In this document: positions 19,472-28,201 of the stretch, piece by piece | Layout of the letters: each line of letters opens with the position of its first letter | Position numbering within the stretch: position 1 is the first letter of the stretch | NCBI RefSeq assembly: GCF_000341085.1 | Contig: NZ_ANBA01000027.1 | Span: 1 to 64,000 of the forward strand | DNA: 64,000 bases | Direction of reading: 5' to 3' | Origin: Nocardiopsis ganjiahuensis DSM 45031 | Lineage (GTDB): Bacteria; Actinomycetota; Actinomycetes; Streptosporangiales; Streptosporangiaceae | Notes under the pieces: model-generated | What the model saw: the letters and a program-made list of their open reading frames with translations, nothing else | The model's database searches: none | Told to the model about the DNA's origin: nothing | Position numbers and translations under genes: made by a program

Positions 19472-19819
19472 GTGGATTTGAAGCTTGATCATTACACCGA
19501 GGGCGACACCGAGATCGTCGTCGTTGAGGGTGAGATCGATGTCTATACCGCGCCCCGGCTCCGCGAGCTGCTGATCGACCTGGTCAACAAGGGCAACTTC
19601 CACCTCGTGGTCAACATGGAGAAGGTGGAGTTCCTGGACTCGACGGGCCTCGGTGTGCTTGTGGGCGGGTTGAAGCGGGTCCGTGCTCACGACGGGACCC
19701 TGGATCTGGTCTGCACCCAGGAACGGATTCTGAAGATCTTCCGGATCACCGGGCTGACCAAGGTGTTCGGTATCCACAGCTCGGTGCAGGAAGCCATCGA
19801 CAAGCGTTCCTCGAAGTAG
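19472..19819 (+). CDS. bldG: BldG anti-sigma factor antagonist
   Basis: A 115-residue STAS-domain anti-anti-sigma factor. The phosphorylation site is in EFLDSTGLGVLVGG, Ser57 by count, the position reported for Streptomyces coelicolor BldG. It controls aerial growth and antibiotic production by partner switching with an anti-sigma kinase. It starts at GTG behind GGAGGA. The kinase-type anti-sigma gene follows 13 bp later, the same pair as in Streptomyces. Confidence 0.95.
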   Translation: MDLKLDHYTEGDTEIVVVEGEIDVYTAPRLRELLIDLVNKGNFHLVVNMEKVEFLDSTGLGVLVGGLKRVRAHDGTLDLVCTQERILKIFRITGLTKVFGIHSSVQEAIDKRSSK

Positions 19820-19832
19820 CCCAGAGCGAGCG

Positions 19833-20387
19833 ATGGCAACCATCACGCTCACGATCAGTGCGCTTCCCGCCCACGTGCGTACGGCGCGGCTCATGGCCGC
19901 GACCGTCGCGCGGCGGGCGGGTATCGCCGCCTCCGCGATCGACGAGATCAGGCTGGCGGTCGGAGAGGCGTGTTCCCGGGCGGTGGCGGCACACAAGCTG
20001 CACTGCCCCACACAGCCGATCCTGCTCCAGCTGATCGACGACAGCGGAACTGATCCGGTGTCGGACCCCCGCACCGACACCTCGAGCCGAACGCTGCGCG
20101 CCAACGGGAGCGCCACACGACGTTTCGAGGTCGTCGTCTCCGACCGTGCCCCGGCGAAGGACACCGAGGAGACGGCCAACCACCTGGAGCCCTTGCTGGA
20201 CGGCCTCTTCCTGGACGGCGAGGACACCCCTCCCGGTGGTATCTCCGGGTTCTCCCCCGGCCTCGGCCTGGCGGTGATCACGGGCCTCGCGGACGAGGTG
20301 ACCATCGAACCCAACGACGCGGGCACGGTCGTCCGGATGAGCTGGCCGCTGCAGGCGGACCAGACCCAGAACCCGAGCTCGAACTAG
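19833..20387 (+). CDS. Anti-sigma factor, HATPase_c kinase type
   Basis: 184 residues of the RsbW/SpoIIAB-like GHKL fold: an N-terminal strand-helix (ITISALPAHVRTARLMAATVA), the N-box-like IDEIRLAVGEACSRAV, and a C-terminal SPGLGLAVITGLAD that serves as the G-box lid. An insertion of about 60 polar residues (DDSGTDP... to LFLDGED) splits the domain. It probably phosphorylates BldG and sequesters a sigma factor. The RBS is weak, and translation is likely coupled to bldG. Confidence 0.88.
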   Translation: MATITLTISALPAHVRTARLMAATVARRAGIAASAIDEIRLAVGEACSRAVAAHKLHCPTQPILLQLIDDSGTDPVSDPRTDTSSRTLRANGSATRRFEVVVSDRAPAKDTEETANHLEPLLDGLFLDGEDTPPGGISGFSPGLGLAVITGLADEVTIEPNDAGTVVRMSWPLQADQTQNPSSN

Positions 20388-20410
20388 CTCAGATCTGTCA
20401 GCACGTCACG

Positions 20411-20443
20411 AGGGGGCGCCTCCCGGTGCGGGAGGCGCCCCCT
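20411..20443. terminator. Bidirectional hairpin terminator
   Basis: 14 perfect GC-rich pairs (16 with flanks) and a 5-nt loop, between the convergent anti-sigma and marP genes. Confidence 0.85.
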
Positions 20444-20488
20444 CGTCGTTCGTGCGGAAGGGCCAGGAGCCCGGCCCCTGGCCAGGAC

Positions 20489-21667
20489 CTAGTCGCAGGT
20501 CTGGGAGGAGACCTCCGAGGAGGCCGTCAGCCCCGCCTCGACGTTGTCCGCGATCTCCTCGTAGGTCAGCACGTAGCCGGTCTCGTCCTCGTTGGTGGCG
20601 GCGGCGAACACGACCCCGTACACCGTGCCGTCGGGGGCCAGCAGCGGACCGCCGGAGTTTCCGGGGCGCACGACCGCGCGCACCTGGTAGATCTCCCGGC
20701 TCACCTGCTGCGAGTGGTAGAAGTCCGAGCCCTGAGCGGTCTGCTTGGCCCTGATGCGCGCGGGTACGGCGGTGAACCCGCTGTTGCGCGGGAAGCCCGC
20801 CACCACCGCGTCGTCGCCCTGGGCGGCCTCACCGTTGAACTCGAGCGGTTCCAGGTCCATCCCCGGAACGTGCAGCACGGCCAGGTCCTGCTGGGCGTCG
20901 AACAGCACCAGGGTGGCCTCCAGCTGGTGCCCGTCCCGGGTCACCACGCGCAGGTCCTCGGTGACCCCGGCGACCACGTGCGCGTTGGTCATGATCCGGT
21001 CCTCGCCGTAGGCGAAGCCGGTGCCCTCCACCCGCCGCTGGCAGGAGGGTGCGGTGCCCAGGACCTTGACGACGCTGCGGCTGGACTCGATGAGTTCCGG
21101 GGTGGTGAGGACGTCGGGGTCCGGCGGTTCGACCTCGGCGAGTTCACCGGTGCCCAGACCGCTGAAGACCTGCGGGAAGGCGCTCTGGTCCACGACCCGG
21201 CGGAAGGTCGAGAAGCCCTGGTGTGCGGCGTTGGGCATCAGCGCGTCCACCGACTGGAGGATGCGCGAGTCCTTGACCTGGCTGGACACGTACGGCAGGG
21301 CCGAGTTGGCCACCGTACTGCCGATGAACCAGGCGACCAGGAGCACCGAGAGCCCGCTGACCAGCGCCCCGCCCAACGCGTCCACGACCCGCGCCGAGTC
21401 CCAGGTGACCTTGTTGCGGACCAGGGTGCCCAGGTAGGAGGCGAGGAACTGGCCCAGCGCGGCGGACAGGAACACCACGGCGATGGCCAGCAGGGCCTGC
21501 CGGCCGGGGTCCGCCACCCAGTCCTGGATGAGGCCCGGGGCGGTGACGGCCGCGAGGATCCCCCCTCCGATGAAACCGACGAAGCTGAAGACTCCGACGA
21601 TGAAACCCTGCCGGTAGCCGGTCACCGCGAAGAGCAGCAACAGGATGACCAGAACCGCGTCGAGCAC
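20489..21667 (-). CDS. marP: MarP-like membrane serine protease
   Basis: 392 residues: an N-terminal CvpA-type domain of four TM helices (residues 1-125), then a periplasmic trypsin-like protease. The triad is visible as TNAHVVAG (His230), DAQQDLAVL (Asp261) and RPGNSGGP (Ser338). Cys209 and Cys391 sit where the M. tuberculosis MarP (Rv3671c) disulphide lies, which stabilises the active form under oxidation. That enzyme is needed for acid and oxidative stress survival and processes the hydrolase RipA. It starts at GTG (21665-21667), 23 bp after the CoA-Nudix gene in the same operon. Confidence 0.95.
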   Translation of the reverse strand: MLDAVLVILLLLFAVTGYRQGFIVGVFSFVGFIGGGILAAVTAPGLIQDWVADPGRQALLAIAVVFLSAALGQFLASYLGTLVRNKVTWDSARVVDALGGALVSGLSVLLVAWFIGSTVANSALPYVSSQVKDSRILQSVDALMPNAAHQGFSTFRRVVDQSAFPQVFSGLGTGELAEVEPPDPDVLTTPELIESSRSVVKVLGTAPSCQRRVEGTGFAYGEDRIMTNAHVVAGVTEDLRVVTRDGHQLEATLVLFDAQQDLAVLHVPGMDLEPLEFNGEAAQGDDAVVAGFPRNSGFTAVPARIRAKQTAQGSDFYHSQQVSREIYQVRAVVRPGNSGGPLLAPDGTVYGVVFAAATNEDETGYVLTYEEIADNVEAGLTASSEVSSQTCD

Positions 21668-21690
21668 GGATGCCCTCCAAGAAGTGAGCG

Positions 21691-22344
21691 TTACCCGACC
21701 GGCCGGAGGCCCTGCGGGGTGGCTTCGAACACGTCGGTTAGACCCCTGTCACGCCACGGAAGTTCCCAACCCCCGAGAGCGAGCAGGTTGTCGATGATCG
21801 CACCGGTGAAGCCCCATACGAGCATGTTGTCCACCCTGAAGCCCGGGCCCCACACCGGCCCTCCCCCGTAGCGGACCTCGACCCGGTTGGCCGGGTCGGC
21901 GAGGTCGGCGACGGGCACCCTGGAGACCGCGGCGACCTCACCGGTGTCGGCGGCACGCACCTCGGAGGGCTCACGCCACCAGCCGAGGACGGGGGCGACC
22001 CGGAAGTCGCTGAAGCTCAGGTAGAGCTCGGGCAGGCGTCCGACCACGTCGATCCCCGCGGGGACGGCGCCGGTCTCCTCCTCGGCCTCGCGCAGCGCGG
22101 CGGCCTCGGGTGAGGGGTCGGTCGGCTCGATCCGGCCGCCGGGGAAGGCCGGTTGGCCCGCGTGGCGGCGCAGCCCGGCGTTGCGCTGGATGAGCAGCAG
22201 GTCGGGACCCCTGTCGGTCTCACCGAAGAGGATGAGGACGGCCGACTCGCGGCCGCCCTGTTCCGGCGGGCGCATCGGTTCGGGCACCGGCATCGTCCGG
22301 GCGGCGTCCGCGAGCGCGGACAGCCAGAGCGGGGTCGAGTTCAT
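21691..22344 (-). CDS. Nudix hydrolase, CoA pyrophosphatase type
   Basis: 217 residues with a NUDIX domain. The box begins GGRIEP and ends REAEEETG, preceded by LLLIQRNAGLRRHAGQPAF, the LLTxR...HxGQxxFPGG-like UPF0035 signature of CoA and coenzyme-A-thioester pyrophosphatases. It cleaves CoA-type dinucleotides to 3',5'-ADP and phosphopantetheine. I use ATG 22342-22344; a longer frame upstream is Arg/Pro/Thr text. It is cotranscribed with marP, as in mycobacteria. Confidence 0.88.
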   Translation of the reverse strand: MNSTPLWLSALADAARTMPVPEPMRPPEQGGRESAVLILFGETDRGPDLLLIQRNAGLRRHAGQPAFPGGRIEPTDPSPEAAALREAEEETGAVPAGIDVVGRLPELYLSFSDFRVAPVLGWWREPSEVRAADTGEVAAVSRVPVADLADPANRVEVRYGGGPVWGPGFRVDNMLVWGFTGAIIDNLLALGGWELPWRDRGLTDVFEATPQGLRPVG

Positions 22345-22559
22345 TCGAAGAACCTGTTCCGGGGGTTGTCGCGCCGACGTGGGGTACGGGTGCGGACGCC
22401 TCGGGGGCCGATGTGTGCGCACTCACGTGAATCAGGGTACAAACTGCCGCGACCTGTGCCCGCCGCTACCGGTTCCGCGCACCGGTGGGGCCCATCCGCG
22501 CCGTACCGGCTCGCCCCGTGTGCCGGCGGACCGGGGGCGTGTTCCGCGGCTCCTCCCGC

Positions 22560-23336
22560 TCACGCGAACGAGCGCATGCGGAGCAGTTTCCCGGCGGTGG
22601 CGGGGTCCGTGGGACCCTCACCGAAGGACGGGCACCACTGGGCCACGCCGCAGGCCCCGCAGGCGGGCCTGCGTGCGTGGCAGACGCGGCGGCCGTGCCA
22701 CACCACGCGGTGGGACAGCATCGTCCAGTCCTTGGGCGGGAAGAGTTCACCGACCGCGTGCTCGACCTTGACCGGGTCCTGCTCGTCGGTCCACCCGAAA
22801 CGCCGGACGAGCCGACCGAAGTGGGTGTCGACCGTGATACCCGGCACACCGAAGGCGTTACCGAGCAGTACGTTTGCGGTTTTTCGCCCTACACCCGGTA
22901 GTTTGACCAGGTCGGCGAGGTTTCCCGGAACCTCGCCGCCGTGCCGTTCGCACAGGGCCTGGCCCAGCCCCAGCAGACTGTTGGCCTTGGCCCGGAAGAA
23001 CCCCGTCGAACGGATCATCTCCTCCAGGTCCTCACGCCGGGCCGACGCGTAGGCCTCGGCGTCGGGATAGCGCGCGAAGAGCGCCGGGGTGACCTGGTTG
23101 ACCCGCTTGTCCGTGCACTGCGCGGACAGGATCGTCGCGACCAGGAGCTCCAGCGGGGTGGTGAAGTTCAGTTCGGCGTGGGCGTCCGGATACAGCTCCG
23201 AGAGCTTCCGGTACGTCTTTCGAGCACGGCGGACCAACGCGAGTCGGCTCTCGCCGGTGGGCGTGGTGTTCTCCGCGGGCACGGCCGCGGTGCCGCTGGG
23301 CGCGGCGTCGCGGGCATCTGGGGTGTCACGAGGCAT
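22560..23336 (-). CDS. nth: Endonuclease III
   Basis: 258-residue bifunctional DNA glycosylase/AP lyase of base-excision repair for oxidised pyrimidines. The helix-hairpin-helix LPGVGRKTANVLLGNAFG contains the catalytic Lys, and GITVDTHFGRL the catalytic Asp. The C-terminal [4Fe-4S] cluster ligands follow C-X6-C-X2-C-X5-C (CHARRPACGACGVAQWC). There is a 40-residue polar N-terminal extension. ATG 23334-23336 is preceded at 6 nt by TACCCT with no SD, a leaderless start. It is divergent from crp. Confidence 0.95.
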   Translation of the reverse strand: MPRDTPDARDAAPSGTAAVPAENTTPTGESRLALVRRARKTYRKLSELYPDAHAELNFTTPLELLVATILSAQCTDKRVNQVTPALFARYPDAEAYASARREDLEEMIRSTGFFRAKANSLLGLGQALCERHGGEVPGNLADLVKLPGVGRKTANVLLGNAFGVPGITVDTHFGRLVRRFGWTDEQDPVKVEHAVGELFPPKDWTMLSHRVVWHGRRVCHARRPACGACGVAQWCPSFGEGPTDPATAGKLLRMRSFA

Positions 23337-23342
23337 CGTCAC

Positions 23343-23348
23343 AGGGTA
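23343..23348 (-). promoter_or_regulatory. -10 box of a leaderless promoter (nth)
   Basis: TACCCT on the minus strand lies 6 nt before the nth ATG; no Shine-Dalgarno sequence. Confidence 0.45.
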
Positions 23349-23569
23349 GGCGTCCGATTGCGGGGGCACACCCGGGTCGTCGGAATTCGGTGACGCGCCG
23401 ACATTTCGACTGGTGACCGAGATTATGTAACCAATGTCCGGTCACACGGCGCGGGCAAGCCCTGACACAGACCGATTACGACTAAGATCGCATGGGCTGA
23501 CGTCGGCTGTTGTGGGCACGTTGTCTCCCGGCGGACAAGCCGAGGTAACGACCTGGTTTCACACCCGGT

Positions 23570-23585
23570 TGCGATATACGTCACA
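23570..23585. promoter_or_regulatory. Putative Crp operator upstream of crp
   Basis: TGCGATATACGTCACA differs from TGTGA-N6-TCACA at one base and has the right 6-bp spacer. It lies 30 bp before the crp start, which suggests autoregulation. Confidence 0.5.
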
Positions 23586-23614
23586 CTGTTGACGGTCAGG
23601 TTTTAGGAGGACGT

Positions 23615-24298
23615 GTGGACGAGATCAACGAGGTGCTCCGGAAGGCCCCTCTGTTCGAGGCGCTGGACGAGGAGGACACGGCCGCGCTCCGCTCCTCGGT
23701 GAACGAGGTGCGTCTCGGTCGCGGTCAGACCCTGTTCAACGAGGGTGACGAGGGCGACCGCCTGTACGTGATCCTCAGCGGGAAGGTGAAACTGACCCGC
23801 ACGGCCGTGGACGGCCGCGAGAACCTGCTGGGCGTGCTCGGCCCCAGCGAGATGTTCGGTGAACTGTCGCTGTTCGACCCGCGCCCGCGTACCGCGAGCG
23901 CCGTGGCCGTCACCGACTCCGTGCTCGCCGGGCTCGGCCACGACGACCTGCGGCCGTTCCTGTCCAGCCGCCCGCAGGTGGGGCTCCAGCTGCTCAAGTC
24001 GCTGGCCGCCCGTCTGCGCCGCACCAACGACGTGATGGCCGACCTGGTCTTCACCGACGTGCCCGGCCGTGTGGCCAAGGCCCTGCTCGAGCTCGCCGAC
24101 AAGTTCGGCAAGGAGGGCGACGACGGCCTGCACGTTCACCACGACCTCACCCAGGAGGAGCTGGCCCAGCTGGTGGGCGCCTCCCGTGAGACGGTCAACA
24201 AGGCCCTCGCCGAGTTCGCCCTCCGCGGCTGGCTGCGGATCGAGGCCAAGGCCGTGGTCCTGCTGGACGTCGAGCGCATGCGCCGCCGCGCCCGCTAG
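23615..24298 (+). CDS. crp: Crp/Fnr-family transcriptional regulator
   Basis: 227-residue cAMP receptor-like protein. The N-terminal cyclic-nucleotide domain contains MFGELSLFDPRPRTASA, matching the phosphate-binding cassette (Gly, Glu, Arg, Thr/Ser). A long dimer helix follows, then the C-terminal winged helix with LTQEELAQLVGASRETVNKAL as recognition helix. It is a global regulator of germination, secondary metabolism or stress in actinobacteria. GTG start with AGGAGG at optimal spacing. A Crp-like site lies upstream. Confidence 0.95.
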   Translation: MDEINEVLRKAPLFEALDEEDTAALRSSVNEVRLGRGQTLFNEGDEGDRLYVILSGKVKLTRTAVDGRENLLGVLGPSEMFGELSLFDPRPRTASAVAVTDSVLAGLGHDDLRPFLSSRPQVGLQLLKSLAARLRRTNDVMADLVFTDVPGRVAKALLELADKFGKEGDDGLHVHHDLTQEELAQLVGASRETVNKALAEFALRGWLRIEAKAVVLLDVERMRRRAR

Positions 24299-24325
24299 AC
24301 CGCTTCAGCAGAACTCAAGACGCTG

Positions 24326-24357
24326 TGCGGCCGTCACCCTTCGGGGGTGGCGGCCGC
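24326..24357. terminator. Hairpin terminator
   Basis: A 14-bp stem with one T-G mismatch and a TTCG loop, between crp and the convergent metallo-beta-lactamase gene. Confidence 0.75.
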
Positions 24358-24517
24358 AGCGCTGTCCCGGCCTCCTGGAGGCCTCTCAGCGCCGCGCGGA
24401 GGCGACTCGGGTCCGCACCGGGGCAGTCGGGGCCGCGCAGAGGCACCCGGGACCGCGCCGGGGCAGAGGGAACCCTGCCGGACCGGCCTCGGACCCTGAC
24501 CGCGTCCGGGCCCCGGA

Positions 24518-25324
24518 TCAGTTCTCGACGCCCTCGGGGAGTTCGCCCCTGGTCGCCAGGTAGCGCAGCTGCGCCCGGACCGAGGAGGCGGCCGCGGGAC
24601 GGATCCGCTCCACGACGTCCGGGTAGACGCGGTCGATGATCTCGTCGACCGCGGTCGCGCCAGCCTCCACCGCGTCCCGCACCTGGGCCAGGCGCGACTC
24701 GCGGTGGTCGATGTAGGAGTTGAGCGCCGCCAGCGGAGACGTCAGGATCGGGCCGTGGCCCGGCAGCAGGGTCCGCACCTGGTGTTCCCTGACCAGGTCG
24801 CGGAGCTTGTACAGCGAGTCCATGTAGGGGGCCAGGCCGTCGTCGCCGTCGATCACCGTGGTGCCGTGGCCCAGGATCGTGTCGCCGGTCAGGACGGCGC
24901 TGTCGGCCTCCACGAACAGGCAGACCGAGTCGTCGGTGTGCCCGGGGGTCGTGATGACCCGGACCTCCAGCCCGTCCGCGTCGAGCAGCTGGCCGTCCTC
25001 CAGCCCCGAACCGCTCACCCGCATCTCCGGGTCGACCGCGTGCACGGGGGCGCCGGTCAGGTCGGAGAAGTACCGCGAACCCTCCGTGTGGTCGAAGTGC
25101 CGGTGGGTCACCACCGTCATCAGAACCTGGGCGCCCTGCTCCTGCACGGTCCGCGCCACCCGCTCCAGGTGCCGCTCGTCGTGCGGCCCGGGGTCGACGA
25201 CCACGACCCCGCGCGCACCCGGTTCCCGCAGGATCCAGGTGTTGGTTCCCTCCAACGTCATCGGGCCTGGGTTGGGGCACAGTACGCAGCCGGCGCGCAG
25301 TGTCCCGGAACCGTCGATCCTCAT
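24518..25324 (-). CDS. Metallo-beta-lactamase fold hydrolase
   Basis: 268 residues of the MBL superfamily (LACTB2/glyoxalase II-like with C-terminal helical domain). The metal motif THRHFDH is complete, and PGHTDDS, TGDTILG and LLPGHGP supply the later His/Asp ligands. GPMTLEGTNTW at the N-terminus is typical of the LACTB2 group, some of which are RNases. ATG 25322-25324 follows GCGAGGTGCG. The M. tuberculosis counterpart beside crp is Rv3677c. The substrate is unknown. Confidence 0.88.
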   Translation of the reverse strand: MRIDGSGTLRAGCVLCPNPGPMTLEGTNTWILREPGARGVVVVDPGPHDERHLERVARTVQEQGAQVLMTVVTHRHFDHTEGSRYFSDLTGAPVHAVDPEMRVSGSGLEDGQLLDADGLEVRVITTPGHTDDSVCLFVEADSAVLTGDTILGHGTTVIDGDDGLAPYMDSLYKLRDLVREHQVRTLLPGHGPILTSPLAALNSYIDHRESRLAQVRDAVEAGATAVDEIIDRVYPDVVERIRPAAASSVRAQLRYLATRGELPEGVEN

Positions 25325-25432
25325 CGCACCTCGCTTCGCTCGCCGAAACCGGACTGGTCTGAAGGACGGCCAAGAGGACATGCTGGGAAACCTATCCGTG
25401 ACGAGGCGATCCACACCGCTGGGTGAGGACGC

Positions 25433-26290
25433 TCAGGGCGTCGCGTCGGGTTTCGGTAGGGGGAAGTCGCTCCCGTCCGGGGCAACGACACGGATCTGGC
25501 CGTCGATCACACGAACGTCCGGTTCGATGGGAACGATATCCCGTCGGGCCTGTCGCACACCTCGGAGGGTCCGCCGGTCCGCCAGCTCAGCGCAGGCGAT
25601 CACGGTCGGCGGCAGCATCGGCATCCGCCCGGCCCGCCATTCACCGGCGACCACGGACGGGTCCGTCCACCGGGTGAGGTCGGCCTCCCCGCCGACGTCG
25701 CGCGAGGTCTGCCCCGGGGGGAGCTCGGCGGTGAAGAACCAGGTGTCGAAGCGGCGCGGCTGGTCCTTCGGGGTGATCCACCGGGCCCAGGCGCGCAGCC
25801 ACTCCGAGCGCAGCACGAGCCCGCGCCGCCGCAACACCTCGGTGAAGGAGTGGGTGTGGTCGATGAGGCCGACCCGGTCCCGTTCCCAGTCCTCGGTGGC
25901 GGTGTCCAGGGTGATGGCCTCCTCCCCGGCCCGCTCCGGTTCGCTGGCCAGCAGGACGCCGGTCTCCTCGAAGGTCTCCCGGACGGCGGCACAGACCAGG
26001 GCCCGGGCCATCGGCACGTCGGTGCCCAGGGTCCGCGCCCACTCGCCGGGGCTCGGGCCGGTCCACGGAAGGTCGCCGTCGGCGTCGCGCTCGTCCACCC
26101 GGCCGCCGGGAAAGACATAGGCGCCCGGGGCGAAGCCCATGGAGGAGACCCTGCGCATGAGCAGGACCTCCATGGAGCCCTCCGCCCGGGATCCCCCGGC
26201 GGCCGTGGGGGCCGCGGTGCCCGCCGCCGGACGCAGAAGCATCACGGTGGCGGCGGGTCGGGGCCGGGCCACACCGTCGTTCTCGGTCAT
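25433..26290 (-). CDS. Nudix hydrolase with interrupted box (NUDT19-like)
   Basis: 285 residues. A Nudix box is present but split: YVFPGGRVDERDADG is separated by about 30 residues from AAVRETFEETGVLL. The long insertion between the first Gly and the catalytic Glu helix is typical of the NUDT19/RP2p group that acts on CoA esters. The C-terminal half (RFDTWFFTAELPPGQ, LPPTVIACAEL) is conserved in the actinobacterial family. It sits in a leftward set of MBL, Nudix, RidA and DUF4177 genes. Confidence 0.82.
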   Translation of the reverse strand: MTENDGVARPRPAATVMLLRPAAGTAAPTAAGGSRAEGSMEVLLMRRVSSMGFAPGAYVFPGGRVDERDADGDLPWTGPSPGEWARTLGTDVPMARALVCAAVRETFEETGVLLASEPERAGEEAITLDTATEDWERDRVGLIDHTHSFTEVLRRRGLVLRSEWLRAWARWITPKDQPRRFDTWFFTAELPPGQTSRDVGGEADLTRWTDPSVVAGEWRAGRMPMLPPTVIACAELADRRTLRGVRQARRDIVPIEPDVRVIDGQIRVVAPDGSDFPLPKPDATP

Positions 26291-26349
26291 CGACGTACTC
26301 CTGTCGTTCGCGAAAGCCCCGCTGTGGCCCGGGTCGTCCTCGGGTCCGG

Positions 26350-26811
26350 TCAGCGGACCTCGACGATCATGTCAACCTCGACCGGGGCGTCCAACGGCAG
26401 GGCCGCGACACCGACGGCGGCGCGGGCGTGCACCCCGGCCTCCCCGAAGACCTGACCGAGCAGCTCGCTGGCCCCGTTGATCACACCGGGGTGGCCGGTG
26501 AAGTCGGGGGCGCTGGCGACGAAACCGCCCACCTTCACGATCCGCACCACCTTGGACAGCTCCCCGACCTCGGCGCGCACCGCCGCGATGGCGTTGAGCG
26601 CGCACACGGCGGCCAGGTCCTTGGCGGCCTCGGCGTCGACCTCGGCCCCGACCTTGCCGGTCGCGGGCAGCTCGCCCCCGACGAACGGCAGCTGGCCGGA
26701 GACGTAGACGTGGTCACCGCTGCGGACGGCCGGCTGGTACACCGCGACCGGGGGGACCACCTCGGGAAGGGTCAGACCGAGTTCGGCGATCCGGTCCTCG
26801 GGGGTCGCCAT
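26350..26811 (-). CDS. ridA: RidA/YjgF-family protein
   Basis: 153 residues of the RidA superfamily, trimeric enzymes that hydrolyse reactive enamine/imine intermediates from PLP enzymes. VYVSGQLPFVGGEL and the C-terminal VEVDMIVEVR are family signatures. This longer Rid subgroup lacks the strict Arg of archetypal RidA (VGVAALPLDAPVEVDM), so the activity may differ. The start immediately abuts the DUF4177 stop with no spacer, so translation is coupled. Confidence 0.85.
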   Translation of the reverse strand: MATPEDRIAELGLTLPEVVPPVAVYQPAVRSGDHVYVSGQLPFVGGELPATGKVGAEVDAEAAKDLAAVCALNAIAAVRAEVGELSKVVRIVKVGGFVASAPDFTGHPGVINGASELLGQVFGEAGVHARAAVGVAALPLDAPVEVDMIVEVR

Positions 26812-26985
26812 CTACTTGGCCCGCTTCATGTAGGCGACGTACTGCTGGTTGCGCGGGTCGGTCCCCTCGGGCAGCGGCGCGGGCACGACGGAGACGAGCT
26901 CCCAGCCGTCCTCGCCCCAGTTGTCCAGGATCTGCTTGGTGGCGTGCGACAGCAGAGCCACGCTCTGGTACTCCCACTTGCTCAT
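26812..26985 (-). CDS. DUF4177 small protein
   Basis: 57 residues, KWEYQSVALLSHATKQILD followed by NWGEDGWELVSVVP: the DUF4177 fold (a small beta-alpha-beta unit in which the GxxGWELVS motif is diagnostic). Function unknown. ATG 26983-26985 has GAGAGGGG upstream. It is the first gene of the leftward operon with ridA and probably the Nudix gene, and is divergent from the ArsA pair. Confidence 0.85.
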   Translation of the reverse strand: MSKWEYQSVALLSHATKQILDNWGEDGWELVSVVPAPLPEGTDPRNQQYVAYMKRAK

Positions 26986-27120
26986 CGGTCTACCCCTCTC
27001 GGTCGCCGGCGGCCCTGTGGGACCGCACCTCAACGCCGCTCACCTTACTCACCCGCACCCACCCGGCAGTCCAGGCCGACCCGGTGACACCTCGCCCGCG
27101 CCGGGGGCAGTGCCCGCACA

Positions 27121-27126
27121 TAGACT
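27121..27126 (+). promoter_or_regulatory. -10 box of a leaderless promoter
   Basis: TAGACT lies 7 nt before GTG 27134; no Shine-Dalgarno sequence. Confidence 0.6.
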
Positions 27127-27133
27127 CCGTTGG

Positions 27134-28201
27134 GTGAACGATCGTGAACAGGGACCGCGGACCAGCGGCCCGGGGGCGGCGTTCGCCGGTGCCCGACTGC
27201 ACATCGTGACGGGCAAGGGCGGCACGGGGAAGACGACGGCGGCCACGGCGCTGGCGCTCTCCCTGGCCTCCCGGGGCGGACGCGTGCTCCTGGTCGAGGT
27301 GGAGGGCCGCCAGGGCGTGGCCACCCTGCTCGGGAGCCCCGCCCTGCCCTACGAGGAGCGCGAGATGATCTCCGCGCCGAACGGCGGCTCCGTGCACGTG
27401 CTGGCGGCGGACGCCGAGGCGGCCCTGCTGGAGTACCTCGAGATGTTCTACGGGATGCGGCGGGCCGGTCAGGCGCTCACCCGGCTGGGCGCCGTGGACT
27501 TCGCCACCACCATCGCGCCCGGCCTCCGGGACGTCCTGCTCACCGGCAAGGCCACCGAGGCGGTCCGGCGGCGCGCGGGCGGACGGCGCCGCTCCACGGA
27601 CACCCCCGCCGACGCCCCCTTCCACTACGGCGCGGTGGTCATGGACGCGCCGCCCACCGGGCGGATCGCCCAGTTCCTGAACGTCAACTCCGAGGTGGCC
27701 GGGCTCGCCCGGGTCGGGCCGATCCGCAACCACGCCGACCGGGTCATGGAGGTCATCCGCTCCGAGCAGACCCGCGTGCACTTCGTGACCCTGCTGGAGG
27801 AGATGCCCGCCCAGGAGACCCGGGACGGCATCGCCGAGATCCGGGGCATGGGGCTCGACGTGGGTGCGGTCGTGGTGAACATGGTGTCCCCGCCGCTGCT
27901 CGACGGGGCCGGTCTGGCCGCCGCCGCGGCCGGGGAGCTGGACACCGCGGAACTCGCCGCGGGGCTGAAGGCCGCGCGGCTGGACACCGCTCGCACGGGG
28001 GAGCACGAGGCACTGGCGGCGGACCTCGCGGAGGAGGTGCGGGCGCACGCGCTGCGCCACCTCCTGGAGGAGAGGGTCCGCGGGGAGCTCGAGGGGTTGG
28101 GCCGCCCGTTGGTGGAGCTGCCCAGGCTGGAGGGCGGGGTGGACCGCGACGCGCTGTCCCACCTGGCGCGCGGGTTCGCCGAGCAGGGGGCGGGACAGTG
28201 A
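27134..28201 (+). CDS. ArsA/Get3-like ATPase, first subunit
   Basis: 355 residues of the SIMIBI class. The deviant Walker A GKGGTGKTTAATAL has its signature Lys; VVMDAPPTGRIAQFL is the switch II/Walker B region. It corresponds to M. tuberculosis Rv3679, which with Rv3680 forms a Get3-like ATPase pair linked to redox or reductive stress. No arsenic-binding Cys triad is seen, so arsenite pumping is unlikely. Leaderless GTG start. The stop overlaps the second ATPase (GTGA). Confidence 0.9.
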   Translation: MNDREQGPRTSGPGAAFAGARLHIVTGKGGTGKTTAATALALSLASRGGRVLLVEVEGRQGVATLLGSPALPYEEREMISAPNGGSVHVLAADAEAALLEYLEMFYGMRRAGQALTRLGAVDFATTIAPGLRDVLLTGKATEAVRRRAGGRRRSTDTPADAPFHYGAVVMDAPPTGRIAQFLNVNSEVAGLARVGPIRNHADRVMEVIRSEQTRVHFVTLLEEMPAQETRDGIAEIRGMGLDVGAVVVNMVSPPLLDGAGLAAAAAGELDTAELAAGLKAARLDTARTGEHEALAADLAEEVRAHALRHLLEERVRGELEGLGRPLVELPRLEGGVDRDALSHLARGFAEQGAGQ

